From the NCBI GenBank assembly GCA_963210315.1, contig OY723242.1, forward strand, positions 1,178,001-1,242,000: a stretch of DNA of 64,000 bases, read 5' to 3'. The notes under the pieces were generated by a model, which saw nothing but the letters and a program-made list of their open reading frames with translations, did no database searches and had not been told where the DNA came from. The translations under genes and the position numbers were made by a program. The stretch's first letter is position 1, and every line of letters begins with the position of its first letter. The DNA is from Rhynchopus euleeides (taxonomy: Eukaryota > Euglenozoa > Diplonemea > Diplonemida > Diplonemidae). This document shows, piece after piece, positions 19,649-30,768 of the stretch.

Positions 19649-20690
19649 CTGAGAGGGTTGGGGTGGTGGGGGGGCGCAGTTGGGAGGTGGCTGCCCTCTT
19701 TCTGTGCTGAGCTGTGGCTTTGTGCTATCCCAAAACAAGAAGTGGGGGTGGGGCGTCTGCCGTGTCTCGGGTGTCTGTATGTCGACATGTTGGCTGGGGT
19801 GCCGGTGAACCGTTCGGTGGCACTTGCTCCAACAAAGAAATCAAAATCAAAACATCAAGAAAAAACGCTCCCCACAGCGGCCTCCAGGGGGGATAAAATC
19901 CAACTTGCTGCCTTCACGTGGCGCCCCCTGTGATTACCCTCCTCCGAGGGGAAACTAAAGCAAGCTCTGGTAACTCTTTTTCCGCTGTGTGCCCTGTTTC
20001 ATATATGCGGAGGGGCCCTTTCTGCACGGCTTTGGTTTTATTGATGTTGTGGTGTGCGTGGTTTATTTTCCCTTTTTTTGTTGTTTTCGCAGCATTTTAT
20101 GCTGTCGGGTGAGCTTCCGCCCCATGGGAGGCGCTCCTTCCGGCTTGCGCTGCCCACCCATCCTACCCCCGTCCCCTTCCCACATTCTTTCTTTTCTTTT
20201 AGGGGAGACGTCCTCGCAGTGGCTGTTTGGCCTGACGCGATTCCCCGCCTCAAAGCAGACCCACCTGGCAGCTACTCAAGGCACATGAGGAGTGAGAGGC
20301 GTCAACGGGCGCAACGCCCCTCCCTGCGGTCCGGCTTCCGCCACGTGGCTGACTCAAAGCAGCGAAGTGACCAACGGGAGCGACATGAAAAAAAAAACGC
20401 TGATGCATCACCTTCTGGTGGTGGCAGTGCTACTGCAGAGCCACATCTCACCTCATTACAGGTCGAGGTGTGCGTTTACCGAACAAACCACCCCCCCCCC
20501 CCCCCGTGTTGAGTGACTTGTGTCGACGATGTACTGTTCCATTGTCGCCCCATTCGAAGAGCGCACCGCCAGTGTGATATTCTATTCCGGTTGCACAAAC
20601 AAACACATAGCCCGCCTCGAAAGTGTCACCGGTGCCACACTCTCCTGAGCATCAAACGTGCTGATCATGTGCTGATCATCTTTTTCTGGC
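19649..20690. other. Intergenic; repeat shared with 56.7 kb
   Basis: 19980-20065 resembles the inside of the 525-bp element (compare 23645-23735: CGCTGTGTGCCCT, GGGGCCCTTTCTGCACGGCTT, TTATTGATGTTGTGGTGT). 20060-20260 matches 56700-56860 closely (GCAGCATTTTATGCTGTCGG, GGGGAGACGTCCTCGCAGTG). These look like pieces of retrotransposed or otherwise dispersed elements. No gene is supported. Confidence 0.5.
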
Positions 20691-21800
20691 TGTCCATTTG
20701 AAGTGGGGTAAGGAAGGCTCCCTGCACTATTTCTCGGCTCGTTGGCACACCGGATATCAACCGGGCATCTAAATCGATTTGGATGTGCCCGTGAATGATG
20801 GTACGTACCCCCTGAGATTGCCCGGAATCAACTAAACGAACAAACTCGGGCAAGAGCAGGTTGGGTGCCTTACCCACCCGTTCGTACAAACAAAGAACGC
20901 AACTCCGAGTCTTTTGCCAAAAAAAATAAACCAACGGCAAACTTGTCGATTTTCCCCAGAATCACCTTCCGCAGAACTCGGGGTTTACTCCCACCAACCA
21001 CCACTTAACCTCAGGGCAACATCATGCGGCTTCTCAGGGTTGACACTCTTGATGTATTTTCTTCCACCGCTACGGTATAATGTTCTGATGATGCACGCCG
21101 ATCGATCCTTTCACTAGTTTGAAATATTGGACTTGATCACTTTCTCCCTTGCTCATAAGGCGGACAACTCTGGTGACCTGTAGCCTCGCTCCTCCAACAG
21201 GGATTTGATATTTCCGAAAGAACGTGAATCACATGATTTACCGGCACCTCTTCCGGGACGCTAATGTAACGCACATCGGCGCGTGCTGTGTTCCCATAGC
21301 ATGCGATGCACGCAACGGCAAATAATTCAATGTCACACATTTCACGCCTGTCGCAGCTAACATGCTGCCCCGACTGACCAGGATTAGAATGATGCATCCT
21401 TCCGGGTGATTTAAACTGTCAGATGTGGAAGCGTGCGGGGGGTGGGGATACCATCCACGTCTGGGCATGCCCATTGTACGTCCATTGGCGTCCTTCGCTA
21501 CGGACATCAAACGTGCTGCCAATTTTGTGAGGGTATCACATTTCTGCACTTCGGACCGAAGCCCCCATGCGGCCATCCAACTCGTTGAAAGTTGGTCTAT
21601 CTGCAGAAGTGCAGGATTGATTCATTTTGTTTAAATCGATCACCGTGCCTGGTGCGCACCGAAGGACTGTCGTCAGCTGTGGTGTCTGGTTGGAAGGATA
21701 ACCAGTCAACACAAGGACTGCCCGCGCTGCACCCCACCCTGTAAGCTGCCCCGCTCCCTCCCTCTCCGCCATGCGCACCAGACCGCATCTTGGCATTCAT
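20690..21800 (-). other. Degenerate coding-like tract, origin unknown
   Basis: Several overlapping minus-strand frames of 60-110 residues with reasonable amino-acid composition lie one after another. Their base composition is closer to neutral than that of the host genes. I do not recognise a family. It is probably an old mobile-element gene. Confidence 0.25.
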
Positions 21801-21832
21801 TCAAAATAGCAGTTTATGGAGGTCTTCTCTGT

Positions 21833-21968
21833 GGGCCCTCGCTACCAGTCACAGCTCGTCGTCAGCTGATTGAGGGTGTGATATGAGGGTCACACAGCTC
21901 GTCAGCCGGTGAGGGAAGTGGGCCGTGGCTCACTTGTTCTCACTCAGCCGCACCTGGTAGCGAGGGCC
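21833..21968. mobile_element. Small MITE, copy 2
   Basis: Inverted ends GGGCCCTCGCTACCAG (21833-21848) and CTGGTAGCGAGGGCC (21954-21968), ~136 bp. Longer than copy 1 at 15641 because of internal differences; the block CAGCTCGTC occurs twice inside. Confidence 0.6.
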
Positions 21969-21979
21969 ATAATCGGCAA

Positions 21980-22055
21980 TCTTCGTCAGTTTTCAGCGAT
22001 TTCAACGGGAAATGGATCAAAATGCACGGGCGTCCACCCCGTAGCGAAGACCCCC
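21980..22055. repeat. Partial copy of the GGGGGTCTTCGCT MITE
   Basis: Shares CTTCGTCAGTTTTCAGC, TTCAAC, AAATGCAC and the terminal GTAGCGAAGACCCCC (22041-22055) with unit 2 of the inverted pair at 52766-53015. Only the right-hand ~76 bp are present. Confidence 0.65.
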
Positions 22056-22206
22056 TATCAGTGCGGTGGTCACTGGAGGTCACTCGTCCTGTCTCGCTCT
22101 CCAGTGTTTGCACCGGCGGTGACTTCGCCAGACACTACCAGCACAACCGTCTCTGCAGCGCCACACCACATCAGAACACTGTCATACACACAGGGAAGAC
22201 GAAGGG

Positions 22207-24947
22207 ATGTCAGGAGAAGGAATGGAGGTGTTCCTGAAGGACAGGCTGTGTGGGGAGCAGCATGCGGTGCACATCGGGGAGGGCGACACCCCGGTTCATC
22301 TCAAGGCAAACGCACTCGACGTGGTGCTCGGGTCCCCTCCCGACGCGCTTCCCGAGGACGTGGAGCTCTCGGTGGATGGGGTGGTGCTCGACGACAGCAC
22401 CCCTCTGTCCGGTGCCGCACCTGTCTCCCACGGGTGCTCCATCGACGTCGCCCTCACGGGTGCTCGCTTCGTGAAGGTGTTGGAGGATCACTTGCGCGAC
22501 AACACGGGTGAGTCTGACGATAGGTTTGACATGAACACCATACCTGCCTGGGCACGGGGTCTGCGTGATGTGGCGCTTGCGATGGTGCAGTGTGACGGCA
22601 TGACGTTGGAGCACCTCGATGAGTCATTCCGCAGTGACAAACACATCGTCACTGCAGCGGTGCGGAGCAACGGTGATGTACTTCAACATGCTTCCGAATA
22701 CCTGCGTGGGGACAAGGACGTAGTCCTCCAAGCTGCCGAGAGTGATTCCGCTGCCTTGATGCATGCACCACCTGCACTGCTCAGCAACAAACCCTTCGTC
22801 CTCACTCTTGTGCAGCGCAGGGGTGAGGCACTCGAGCATGTCGATGCAGCGCTGCAGGCCGACAGGGAGGTTGTCATGGCAGCAGTTCAAAGAATCAACG
22901 ATGACGCACTGCAGTACGCCTGTGAGTCCCTCCGCAACGACAGGCAGGTGGTCATGGCGGCAGGCGAGGGCTTGGATCACGCAAGTGCTGCACTGCGCAA
23001 CGACAAGGAGCTTGTTCTCCGTGCCATACGGTTAGGTTACGAGGTTGAGAGTTCCGAAGTCCTCTGTGACGACAGGGAGGTGATGCTGACTGCCGTGCGT
23101 CAGTGGGGAAGCAACTTCGGCAACACATCTTCCGCACTGCGGTACGACACGAAGTTCCAACGCGAGGCTGTGCTGTGGAACGGTGAGGTGTTGGACTATA
23201 TCCCCAAGTCGGAGGAGCCGTGCTCAGATGTGCCGCTTCACCAAGACCGAGACCTTATTCTTGCAGCAGTCGAGACCTACCCCCGTGCACTCGAACACGC
23301 TGACCCTTCCCTGCAGGGCGACAGGGAGGTGGTGCTCGCTGCGATGCACAGCAGATCACCGTGGGGTCACTACTTTGCACTGCGCTGTGCACCCTCACAC
23401 CTGAAGAAGGACGAGGAGGTGGTGCTGGCAGGTGTCCGGCATGACCCAGATGTGCTCGAAGAATCAGACACCTCGCTTCGCACCAACAGAGACTTCGTGC
23501 TGCAGTGTGTCAAGCTGCAGGGATGTGCCTTGAGGTACGCCGACCCCTCTGTGTCCAGCGACAGGGAGGGGTGAACCTTTTGAACGGGCGCCTCCACGTG
23601 GCGAACCCCGGTAACGGTGAGGGTAGAGACCGGCGAAGATCCGTTCATTTTTCCGCTGCGTGCCCTATTTCAATACAGCGGGGGGCCCTTTTTCGCAGCT
23701 TTGAGCGTTATTGATGTTGTGGTGTTTGTGATTTCCCTTTTACCGTGGTGCACGCAACAGCTGGCGCTCGTCGGCTCGCAGGTTACGAGGCAATTGCTAG
23801 TCACACTGCTTGAGAGGCCTTCGGGCATTCGTTTGCTAGTAGCTTAGCTACACTTCTTCACTCCGTCTGAGGGGGCGGGTAGGGGGCTGCCATCAGCCCC
23901 CTGCCGTCCTGTGGTGTGTGCCCTTCTAGCTTCCATTTTTAAATCTAACACCGGTGTGTGTCCCGTGTGTCTTTTCCCTTCCCCACCCCCACACACGCAT
24001 GCCGGACGGACGCTGGATAGCCTGCTCGACAGGCTAGCTCGGACCTGTGGCCGACGGGCCGGGGTCGGACCTCGTTCGGTTCAAACCCAACTAATGTGTC
24101 CAGCGACAGGGAGGTGCAGCTTGCTGCGGTGGCACATGACCCGTGTGCCTTGGAGTACTGTGATGAGTCGATCCGCAGCAACAGAGATGTGGTCCTCGCA
24201 GCCGTGCGGAAGAACGGCTTTGCTTTGCAGTATGCTTCAGACAACCTGCGCAAGGATCGTGAGGTCGTCTTGACTGCTGTGAAGTCGGCAGGGTCTGCAC
24301 TTGAGTACACTGACGTGAAATTCCGGAAGGACGAGGAGGTGGTGCTCGCAGCCACGCACACTGACGGGCAGGCTGCTGTTGTTCATTGGGATGTTCGGGT
24401 TCTTCAACACGCCGACCCTTCATTCCTCAGCAACAGAGACTTCATGCTTGCAGCCGTACGCAAGTGCGGGTGCGCTCTTCGCTACGCCAGTGCTTCACTG
24501 TGCCGTGACAAGGAGCTTCAACTGGCGGCCGTGTTGCAGGACGGGAGGGCGCTGAAGTACGCTGACCCTTCACTGCGAAGCGACAGGTCGGTTGTGCTTC
24601 AAGCGGCTCGTGCACACGGCGGTGCTCTGCAGTTCGCCGATCCTGTGTTCTGTGGTGACGAGGAGGTGGTCCTCGCAGCCGTGACGAGTTGCGGCCGTGC
24701 GCTGCGCTTCGCCGACCACACACTGTGGAACAAGCGTGAGGTGGTGCTGGCGGCTGTGCGCCAGGAGGGATATGCCCTGCAGTACGCCCCCACAGCGCTG
24801 TGCTGTGACAAGGAGGTGGTGCTGGCGGCTGTGCGTGCCGACCCAGACGCCTTCATCCGCGCTTCTGCCCCGCTGCGCCGCGACAGCGACGTCGTTGCTG
24901 CCGCCTTCCCTGAGCTGCATCACAACAAGAGGCGCCGCTGCCTCTAA
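22207..24947 (+). pseudogene. DUF4116-repeat gene, copy 1, interrupted by a 525-bp insertion
   Basis: ATG at 22207 (MSGEGMEVFLKDRLCG). The ~90-residue N-terminal part (EVFLKDRLCGEQHAVHIGEG...ELSVDGVVLDD) has the length and strand pattern of a beta-grasp/ubiquitin-like fold, which is inference. Then come ~36-residue helical repeats of the DUF4116 type with the core LRxDREVVLAAV. The insertion 23570-24094 splits the frame at SDRE/V; unspliced, it brings a stop at once (TGA at 23572-23574). The coding sequence resumes at 24095 and ends at TAA 24945-24947. The uninterrupted paralogue (32357-34537) shows the expected sequence at this site. If the insert is removed as an intron the gene could still work (see findings). 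Function of the family is unknown. Confidence 0.7.
23570..24094 (+). mobile_element. 525-bp non-coding element, copy A, 20-bp target duplication
   Basis: Flanked by the exact 20-bp direct repeat TGTGTCCAGCGACAGGGAGG (23550-23569 and 24095-24114), which in uninterrupted copy 3 occurs once. It starts GGTGAACCTTTTGAACGGGC and ends GGTTCAAACCCAACTAA. No open frame, no terminal inverted repeats. Long variable-sequence target duplications point to target-primed reverse transcription (SINE- or short LINE-like). The 3' block GGTTCAAACCC resembles a pol III B box, but no convincing tRNA fold was found. Nearly identical to copy B at 30243-30768, so both are recent. Confidence 0.75.
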
Positions 24948-26168
24948 CTTTCTGCTGGTTCTGACACAGCTGTGGCCCTCAGGCCACACCGACCCCGCTC
25001 CCCACACCTGCTCCACTGCGGAATGATTCCGGTTGCACAAACAGAGTAAAACAACGGGGGTCTTCGCTCCGAGGTGGTTGTCAGTGTATGTTGGTGCATT
25101 TTCTGGCAGTGATCCAACAACATTGGTGGGGATCACCCCACATTACCCCCATACAATCCCGAAATCCACCTCAGTAATTCCCCCATCACAAACTCGTTTG
25201 AGCACCGTCGGTGCGTAGGGGGGAGTCGTGAGGTCGAGGAAGGACGGGCGATCGAAGCTAGGGCGTGATTGAGCATTTGGTTCTTCGCTGCCTCGACGAT
25301 CAGCCCACTGAGGGCGAGTTGGGTTCCTCGGCAGAGTCCTCTGCGATGCTTCCCTCCCCTGCATCTTCCCTTGTTGTGGATGACTCGTCGGGCTCTCAGC
25401 CCGGCGACGCTACGCTTAATTACCCGTCAGATACTGTGCCACCCCCGCCACCCACAGCACTCTCTGTGTCAGACTAACCCGCCAATAAAGGGAAAGAGGA
25501 AGAGGCGATGTAAGGCAATGCCTCCGTGCGGGCCAGGAGAACACGAACCACTTCTGGAACTCACACGCGGAGTCGCGTAAACTGCGTAGCTTTTTACCTT
25601 TGGATGTCACTCAATGCATGAGGCATACCCCTCCCCCTGTCTCCCCAAGAAGCTGACCCCCACCCACCCCAGCCTCTGCCCATCACTCCCCTCGCTTGTG
25701 TGTGTTGTGCACACCACCCCACCCCACGCCCCACAAGGAGGGGAGTCTTCGGTCGGACATAAGACACAAAACATCAATATCAAAAACGCGTCTCGTGGGA
25801 GATGGGGGTAACTCAGCCATCGCTTTTCCGTTGCATTAGGCACCGTTCAGTGCAGAAGCAGACGTACGGAGGGGCGAAGGCAGGGAGCAAAACACCACTC
25901 GTTGGCCTGATGAAGGGTGGTGTTTGTTCCGTTCGCCCCCCTTCCAACCTTGCAAGAAAACTGTTGCTGCAAGTGGTAGAAAAACAAATACGCACAGGGA
26001 AGTCGTCTTCTCTAGTCCTCCCTTGACTCCCTAGTCGCACCGAAGGTGCTTAAACAAGTTTACTGAATGGGATGTGCTCTTGGGATTGCAGTGGTTGCAC
26101 CGCCCCGTGACTTTGCCACACACCGCACCACCAGCAGACACACAGGCAAGACACAGGGAAGACGAAGG
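24948..26168. other. Spacer between DUF4116 copies 1 and 2
   Basis: Holds the 513-bp duplicated block (25036-25548, own entry) and then 25548-25740, which recurs at 36660-36850 next to the scrambled DUF4116 fragment. The 26072-26112 stretch (GCTCTTGGGATTGCAGTGGT) just upstream of copy 2 recurs upstream of the other family members and probably belongs to the family's 5' region. Confidence 0.5.
25036..25548. repeat. 513-bp segmental duplicate (partner 38040-38552)
   Basis: Almost identical to 38040-38552. It begins in a GGGGGTCTTCGCT-type MITE fragment and ends in a block (AAAGAGGAAGAGGCGATGTA through CCTCCGTGCGG) that also occurs at about 57085-57140 and, inverted, at about 34880-34930. A short frame (25265-25477) inside has no recognisable domain. 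The pair marks a duplication boundary of the DUF4116 cluster. Confidence 0.75.
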
Positions 26169-26650
26169 ATGTCAGGAGAAGGAATGGAGGTGTTCCTGAA
26201 GGACAGGCTGTGTGGGGAGCAGCATGCGGTGCACATCGGGGAGGGCGACACCCCGGTTCATCTCAAGGCAAACGCACTCGACGTGGTGCTCGGGTCCCCT
26301 CCCGACGCGCTTCCCGTGGACGTGGAGCTCTCGGTGGATGGGGTGGTGCTCGACGACAGCACCCCTCTGTCCGGTGCCGCACCTGTCTCCCACGGGTGCT
26401 CCATCGACGTCGCCCTCACAGGTGCTCGCTTCGTAGAGATGCTGCAGAACGACATGATTTTCGACGAGTGGCACCGTGAGGTTGACATCAACACCATACC
26501 TGCCTGGGCACGGGGTCTGCGTGATGTTGCACTTGCGATGGTGCAGTATGACGGCAACACATTGGAGCACCTCGATGAGTCATTCCGCAGTGACAAACAC
26601 ATCGTCACTGCAGCGCTGCATAGCAACTGTGCCGCACTTCAACATGCTTG

Positions 26651-29398
26651 GAAGCGCCCGACTGCCCCCTTTCCCTTTCTTCAGTTCCGTTTTCTCCGTT
26701 ATGGGGCTTCTTATCTTCTGAGTGCATCGAGTGTGTGGGGTAGGTTCGGACGGGCGTCACACTTCATATACTTCCGCTATGGCAATTTTCATGTTTCTAC
26801 TTTTCTAGCGAAGGTGTACAAGGATGTCAGGAAAGGTGGAGTACGATGTAAGACACCAGAGCTAGATGCCGAAGTGTGGTTTTTACTTTTTTTGCTGAAA
26901 AACTGTAAATGAGGAAACCAAAATCAACCAAAACACATTCCGCCATCTTTAGGTGGGTGTTGGTTCAGAGCCGTACGTGATACGGACAGAACTGCAACAC
27001 CAGGTAATGGCTCCTCATATGAGCCGCCATTACTTTAACCGGGCCCCCTTTTATGGTGGGCCCAGGTTTCACCTAGACGAACCAGTTTTTAACAACTCCA
27101 CGTCTAAGGCACCCCTCTCCCCTACTCCCCTCCCCTATGGATACCTCTGGTACCCACCGCAGGCTTCGGCCTATCACAGCAGCCACCACCCAAGGGGTGA
27201 CTGGCAAGTCGAAAACAGACAATTCCCTTTCATTCCCCAACACATGCAGCAACCACCCCCACCACCCCCACCACCCCCCCATTTTTACAACGGAGTAAGT
27301 TATACCCCCAACACGAACCCCACTTTTTTCAGAACACCAACACAGTACCCACGCGGTACAGGGAACCGTGGAACGGCGGCTCCCCAGTACGGTGGCCACA
27401 AAGGGTACGGTGTACCGGGAGGTGTTCCTTTCAGGAGAGGATATACAGGTAAAGGTTCGTTTTTTGGAAAAGGCAAAGGTAAGGGTAAAGACAAGAGTGG
27501 CAACATTGGAAGAAAAGGCGTGAAAGGCCAAGGGGGTGGAAAAGGGTGGGAAGGTCGGGGGCTGGGAGAGAGAAATGGCCCAGTTAAAGGTGTGTGGAAA
27601 GGCCAAGGAGGCAAGGGTAAAGGACGTGGACATGCAAATCAGAATAGTGTGCCCAGTACCTTCCCGATAACCCTTGCTGAACTTATACGTCAGAGTTTGA
27701 AACAACAGCCCCTCCCCCCTACAGCATTCCCGAATAAACCCCAAGCAAATGGCAGCGTGAAACCTCAGGTAACAATTCGCAAAGGCCAGGGAAAGGGGAG
27801 TGGGAAAGGGAAGGGTGGGAAGAATGGCAGAGGCGTACGGGAGGGCCCTGCCAACTTGTATGAGCTGTTGAGCAAGGGTGGAGCAGGACGAGGTAGGAAG
27901 GGCAGGCCTAAGACAGCGGAGCAACAGAAAAAGGAACTTGCTAAAGAAGCAAAGAGAGGTCCTTTCCCAGAGCTCCGTAAGTCGCCCTGGGTCCGCCCCT
28001 TCTCATCGGACTTGCGCCAGCCCAAACGGAACGCCATCTCTTGGGATGCATGGGAGGAGGAATGTGCTGGGGTAGCCCAAGAGTTTTGTGATAAACACGG
28101 GGATCGACTCATTAGAGGTTACAAGCACCAGAAAGTGGAAGGTGATGGGATCCAACATTTTCTGGAGCTTAACGAAAACCGCGAGGCGGAAGGTGTCGTG
28201 TACGTTGTGTGTGACCAGCAGGGGAATCCCGTTTACGTCGGCCAGACAAGTGGGACCCTAAGGAATAGGATGCAACAACACTGGAAAGGCAAGAGTGGTT
28301 TGAATGGAATACCTTTTGCAACGAGACTCCTCCGCACAAAACACCCGCATTATGGCTTTGTCTTGCAGAAGATCCAGGGGTACACGGGTGGGAACCTTGA
28401 ATCCTTCCGGCGGCAGTCAAACGCTGTTGAAAACTTTTGGATGTCCCACCTGAGGACCCCGGACAACGCATGTTCCGCTTACCATCAAACAAAACGTAAA
28501 AGTGAGCCGGTGAACGGGAGACACATCAGCCCACATAAGCGGAGCACGAGACCGGCAAAGGAATGGGTGGAATATGTGAGAGAAGGACAGAAGGATAGCG
28601 AGAATGATAAGGTGCACATTGTGTTGGATGCAGGAAAGTACCACAAGATCCGTCAGCAACTGAGTCATCTCCTCAGCCTTCCGGTGGAGGAGATCAAACA
28701 GTATAACATGGACGAGTGGGAAATCAACAGAGTCAAACGTCTACTCGCGTGGCTGACACAGCACGTAAAGAGGGAGACTCTGCCAAAAAATGTGAAATGC
28801 TTGGAGGAACGTTTGCAGGAAAGATTGAAGGCTAAGAAGAAGGAAAAGCCTAAATCTAAAAAGGAATTCATCAGCGTCAAGTTTTCTCACCCTGCGATGG
28901 ATGGCCTGAAGCTCCAGCGTCTCCTGAGGGATGAGAAAGTGGTGCAGGCTTGCCCGGATAAGGATCGGCTGGCAAATACGATGGTGTCCCTGAGCCAGGG
29001 CCCGCCGCTGTATTGTCTCATCCAAAACTGTACGAAAGAGAGTTTAGGATTGGCAGCGGAGGGGGTGCTTCCTGAGCATGAGAACTGTCCGTGTCAGAAG
29101 TACAGATCCCCGGACCAGCCACACACAGGGCATTTGTTCACTGTGGCCCAAACAATGTCGGGGATTTCCGAGGGCTTTAGGGAGTTGTTGAACAAGGGAA
29201 GGAAATATCGTCTGTCTGGTGACTTGCAACAGGGGTGCGAAAAGGCAAGCGAGGTTCTTTCGGATTTTGTGGAAACCTTTGGGGAGAAGGAGGAAACAGC
29301 GGAATTCCGTAAGGTCTTGCTGACAGCGTTGCGAAACGAGTTTGCAGCGCTACCACCTGTTGAGGGGGCCGACCGTATAGATACGGTCGGCCCCCGTC
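26651..29398 (+). mobile_element. Truncated Penelope-like element with N-terminal GIY-YIG domain
   Basis: A ~2.75-kb insertion inside DUF4116 copy 2. It carries one long frame with a GIY-YIG nuclease domain followed by the linker that precedes the reverse transcriptase in permuted (Naiad/Chlamys-type) Penelope-like elements; the polymerase core itself is absent. At the right edge is a perfect hairpin with 15-bp arms (GGGGGCCGACCGTAT, 29364-29378, and its complement 29381-29395). No target duplication is visible because bases were lost at the junction. The pieces support a partial copy, not a complete element. Confidence 0.6.
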
Positions 29399-29466
29399 GT
29401 GCAGGCACCAACTGCACTGCTCAGCAACAAACCCTTCGTCCTCACTGTTGTGCAGCGCTGGGGTAA
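27007..29466 (+). CDS. GIY-YIG domain protein of the Penelope-like element (C-terminally truncated)
   Basis: First in-frame ATG at 27007 (MAPHMSRHYF). Residues ~1-100 are Pro/Tyr-rich; ~120-320 are Gly/Lys-rich (repeated GKGKGKG), probably nucleic-acid binding; GIY-YIG at ~400-470 (VVYVVCDQQGNPVYVGQTSG, then LRNRMQQH with the catalytic Arg). Then comes a basic helical linker, a CPC knuckle (HENCPCQKY), GHLFTVAQTMSG and LLNKGRKYR, which resembles the block that leads into the reverse-transcriptase core of permuted Penelope-like elements. After about 29345 the frame leaves the element and reads into hairpin and out-of-frame DUF4116 sequence, so the last ~40 residues are accidental. A stand-alone GIY-YIG protein is the alternative reading. 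Confidence 0.6.
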   Translation: MAPHMSRHYFNRAPFYGGPRFHLDEPVFNNSTSKAPLSPTPLPYGYLWYPPQASAYHSSHHPRGDWQVENRQFPFIPQHMQQPPPPPPPPPHFYNGVSYTPNTNPTFFRTPTQYPRGTGNRGTAAPQYGGHKGYGVPGGVPFRRGYTGKGSFFGKGKGKGKDKSGNIGRKGVKGQGGGKGWEGRGLGERNGPVKGVWKGQGGKGKGRGHANQNSVPSTFPITLAELIRQSLKQQPLPPTAFPNKPQANGSVKPQVTIRKGQGKGSGKGKGGKNGRGVREGPANLYELLSKGGAGRGRKGRPKTAEQQKKELAKEAKRGPFPELRKSPWVRPFSSDLRQPKRNAISWDAWEEECAGVAQEFCDKHGDRLIRGYKHQKVEGDGIQHFLELNENREAEGVVYVVCDQQGNPVYVGQTSGTLRNRMQQHWKGKSGLNGIPFATRLLRTKHPHYGFVLQKIQGYTGGNLESFRRQSNAVENFWMSHLRTPDNACSAYHQTKRKSEPVNGRHISPHKRSTRPAKEWVEYVREGQKDSENDKVHIVLDAGKYHKIRQQLSHLLSLPVEEIKQYNMDEWEINRVKRLLAWLTQHVKRETLPKNVKCLEERLQERLKAKKKEKPKSKKEFISVKFSHPAMDGLKLQRLLRDEKVVQACPDKDRLANTMVSLSQGPPLYCLIQNCTKESLGLAAEGVLPEHENCPCQKYRSPDQPHTGHLFTVAQTMSGISEGFRELLNKGRKYRLSGDLQQGCEKASEVLSDFVETFGEKEETAEFRKVLLTALRNEFAALPPVEGADRIDTVGPRRAGTNCTAQQQTLRPHCCAALG

Positions 29467-30242
29467 TGCACTCCAGCATGTCGATGCAGCGCTGCAGGCT
29501 GACAGGGAGGTCGTCATGGCGGCTGTCCAATGCAACAAACGTGACGGCGACACCTCCTGGAGGTCCCAGCCCCCCTCGGCACTCCAGTACGCCTGTGAGT
29601 CGCTCCGCAACGACAGGCAGGTGGTCATGGCGGCAGGCAAAGGCTTGAAGCACGCAAGTGCTGCACTGCGCAACGACAAGGGGTTAGTCCTCCGTGACCT
29701 CAGGAGGGGTGGCGATTGTGCTGCTCCCAGAGCCATGCGTGAGGACAGGGAGGTGATGCTGACTGCCGTGCGCATGAAGGGATCGAACTTCAAACATGCA
29801 TCTGTCGCACTGCGCCACGGCACGGAGTTCCAACGCGAGGCTGTGCTGTGGCATGGGAAGGCTTTCAACTGTATCCTCAAGGCGGAGGAGCCGTGCTCAG
29901 ATGTGTCGCTTCACCAAGACCGAGACCTTATCCTTGCAGCAGTCGAGACCTACCCCCGTGCGCTCAAACATACACACCCTTCCCTGCAGGGCGACAGGGA
30001 GGTGGTGCTCGCTGCGATGCACAGCAGAGCCGCGTCGGGTCACTACTATGCACTGGGCTTTGCACCCTCACACCTGAAGCAGGACGAGGAGGTGGTGCTG
30101 GCAGGTGTCCGGCGTGACCCATGGGTGCTCCGACAAGCAGACACCTCGCTTCGCACCAACAGAGACTTCGTGCTGCAGTGTGTCAAGCTGCAGGGATGTG
30201 CCTTGGCGCGCGCCGACCGCTCTGTTCGTAGCGACAGGGAGG

Positions 30243-30768
30243 GGGTGAACCTTTTGAACGGGCGCCTCCACGTGGCGAACCCCGGTAACGGTGAGGGTAG
30301 AGACCGGCGAAGATCCGTTCATTTTTCCGCTGCGTGCCCTATTTCAATACAGCGGGGGGCCCTTTCTCGCAGCTTTGAGCGTTATTGATGTTGTGGTGTT
30401 TGTGATTTCCCTTTTACCGTGGTGCACGCAACAGCTGGCGCTCGTCGGCTCGCAGGTTACGAGGCAATTGCTAGTCACACTGCTTGAGAGGCCTTCGGGC
30501 ATTCGTTTGCTAGTAGCTTAGCTACACTTCTTCACTCCGTCTGAGGGGGCGGGTAGGGGGCTGCCATCAGCCCCCTGCCGTCCTGTGGTGTGTGCCCTTC
30601 TAGCTTCCATTTTTAAATCTAACACCGGTGTGTGTCCCGTGTGTCTTTTCCCTTCCCCACCCCCACACACGCATGCCGGACGGACGCTGGATAGCCTGCT
30701 CGACAGGCTAGCTCGGACCTGTGGCCGACGGGCCGGGGTCGGACCTCGTTCGGTTCAAACCCAACTAA
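30243..30768 (+). mobile_element. 526-bp non-coding element, copy B, 20-bp target duplication
   Basis: Almost identical to copy A (23570-24094); one extra G at the start. Flanked by a different exact 20-bp repeat, TGTTCGTAGCGACAGGGAGG (30223-30242 and 30769-30788). It sits at the same codon position of the DUF4116 repeat as copy A, although the upstream half of the target differs. Confidence 0.75.

Noticed and set aside
24060-24094. tRNA gene at the 3' end of the 525-bp element (GGTTCAAACCC)
   Set aside because: The T-arm would have mismatches and no acceptor or anticodon stem fits; only a B-box-like string is present.
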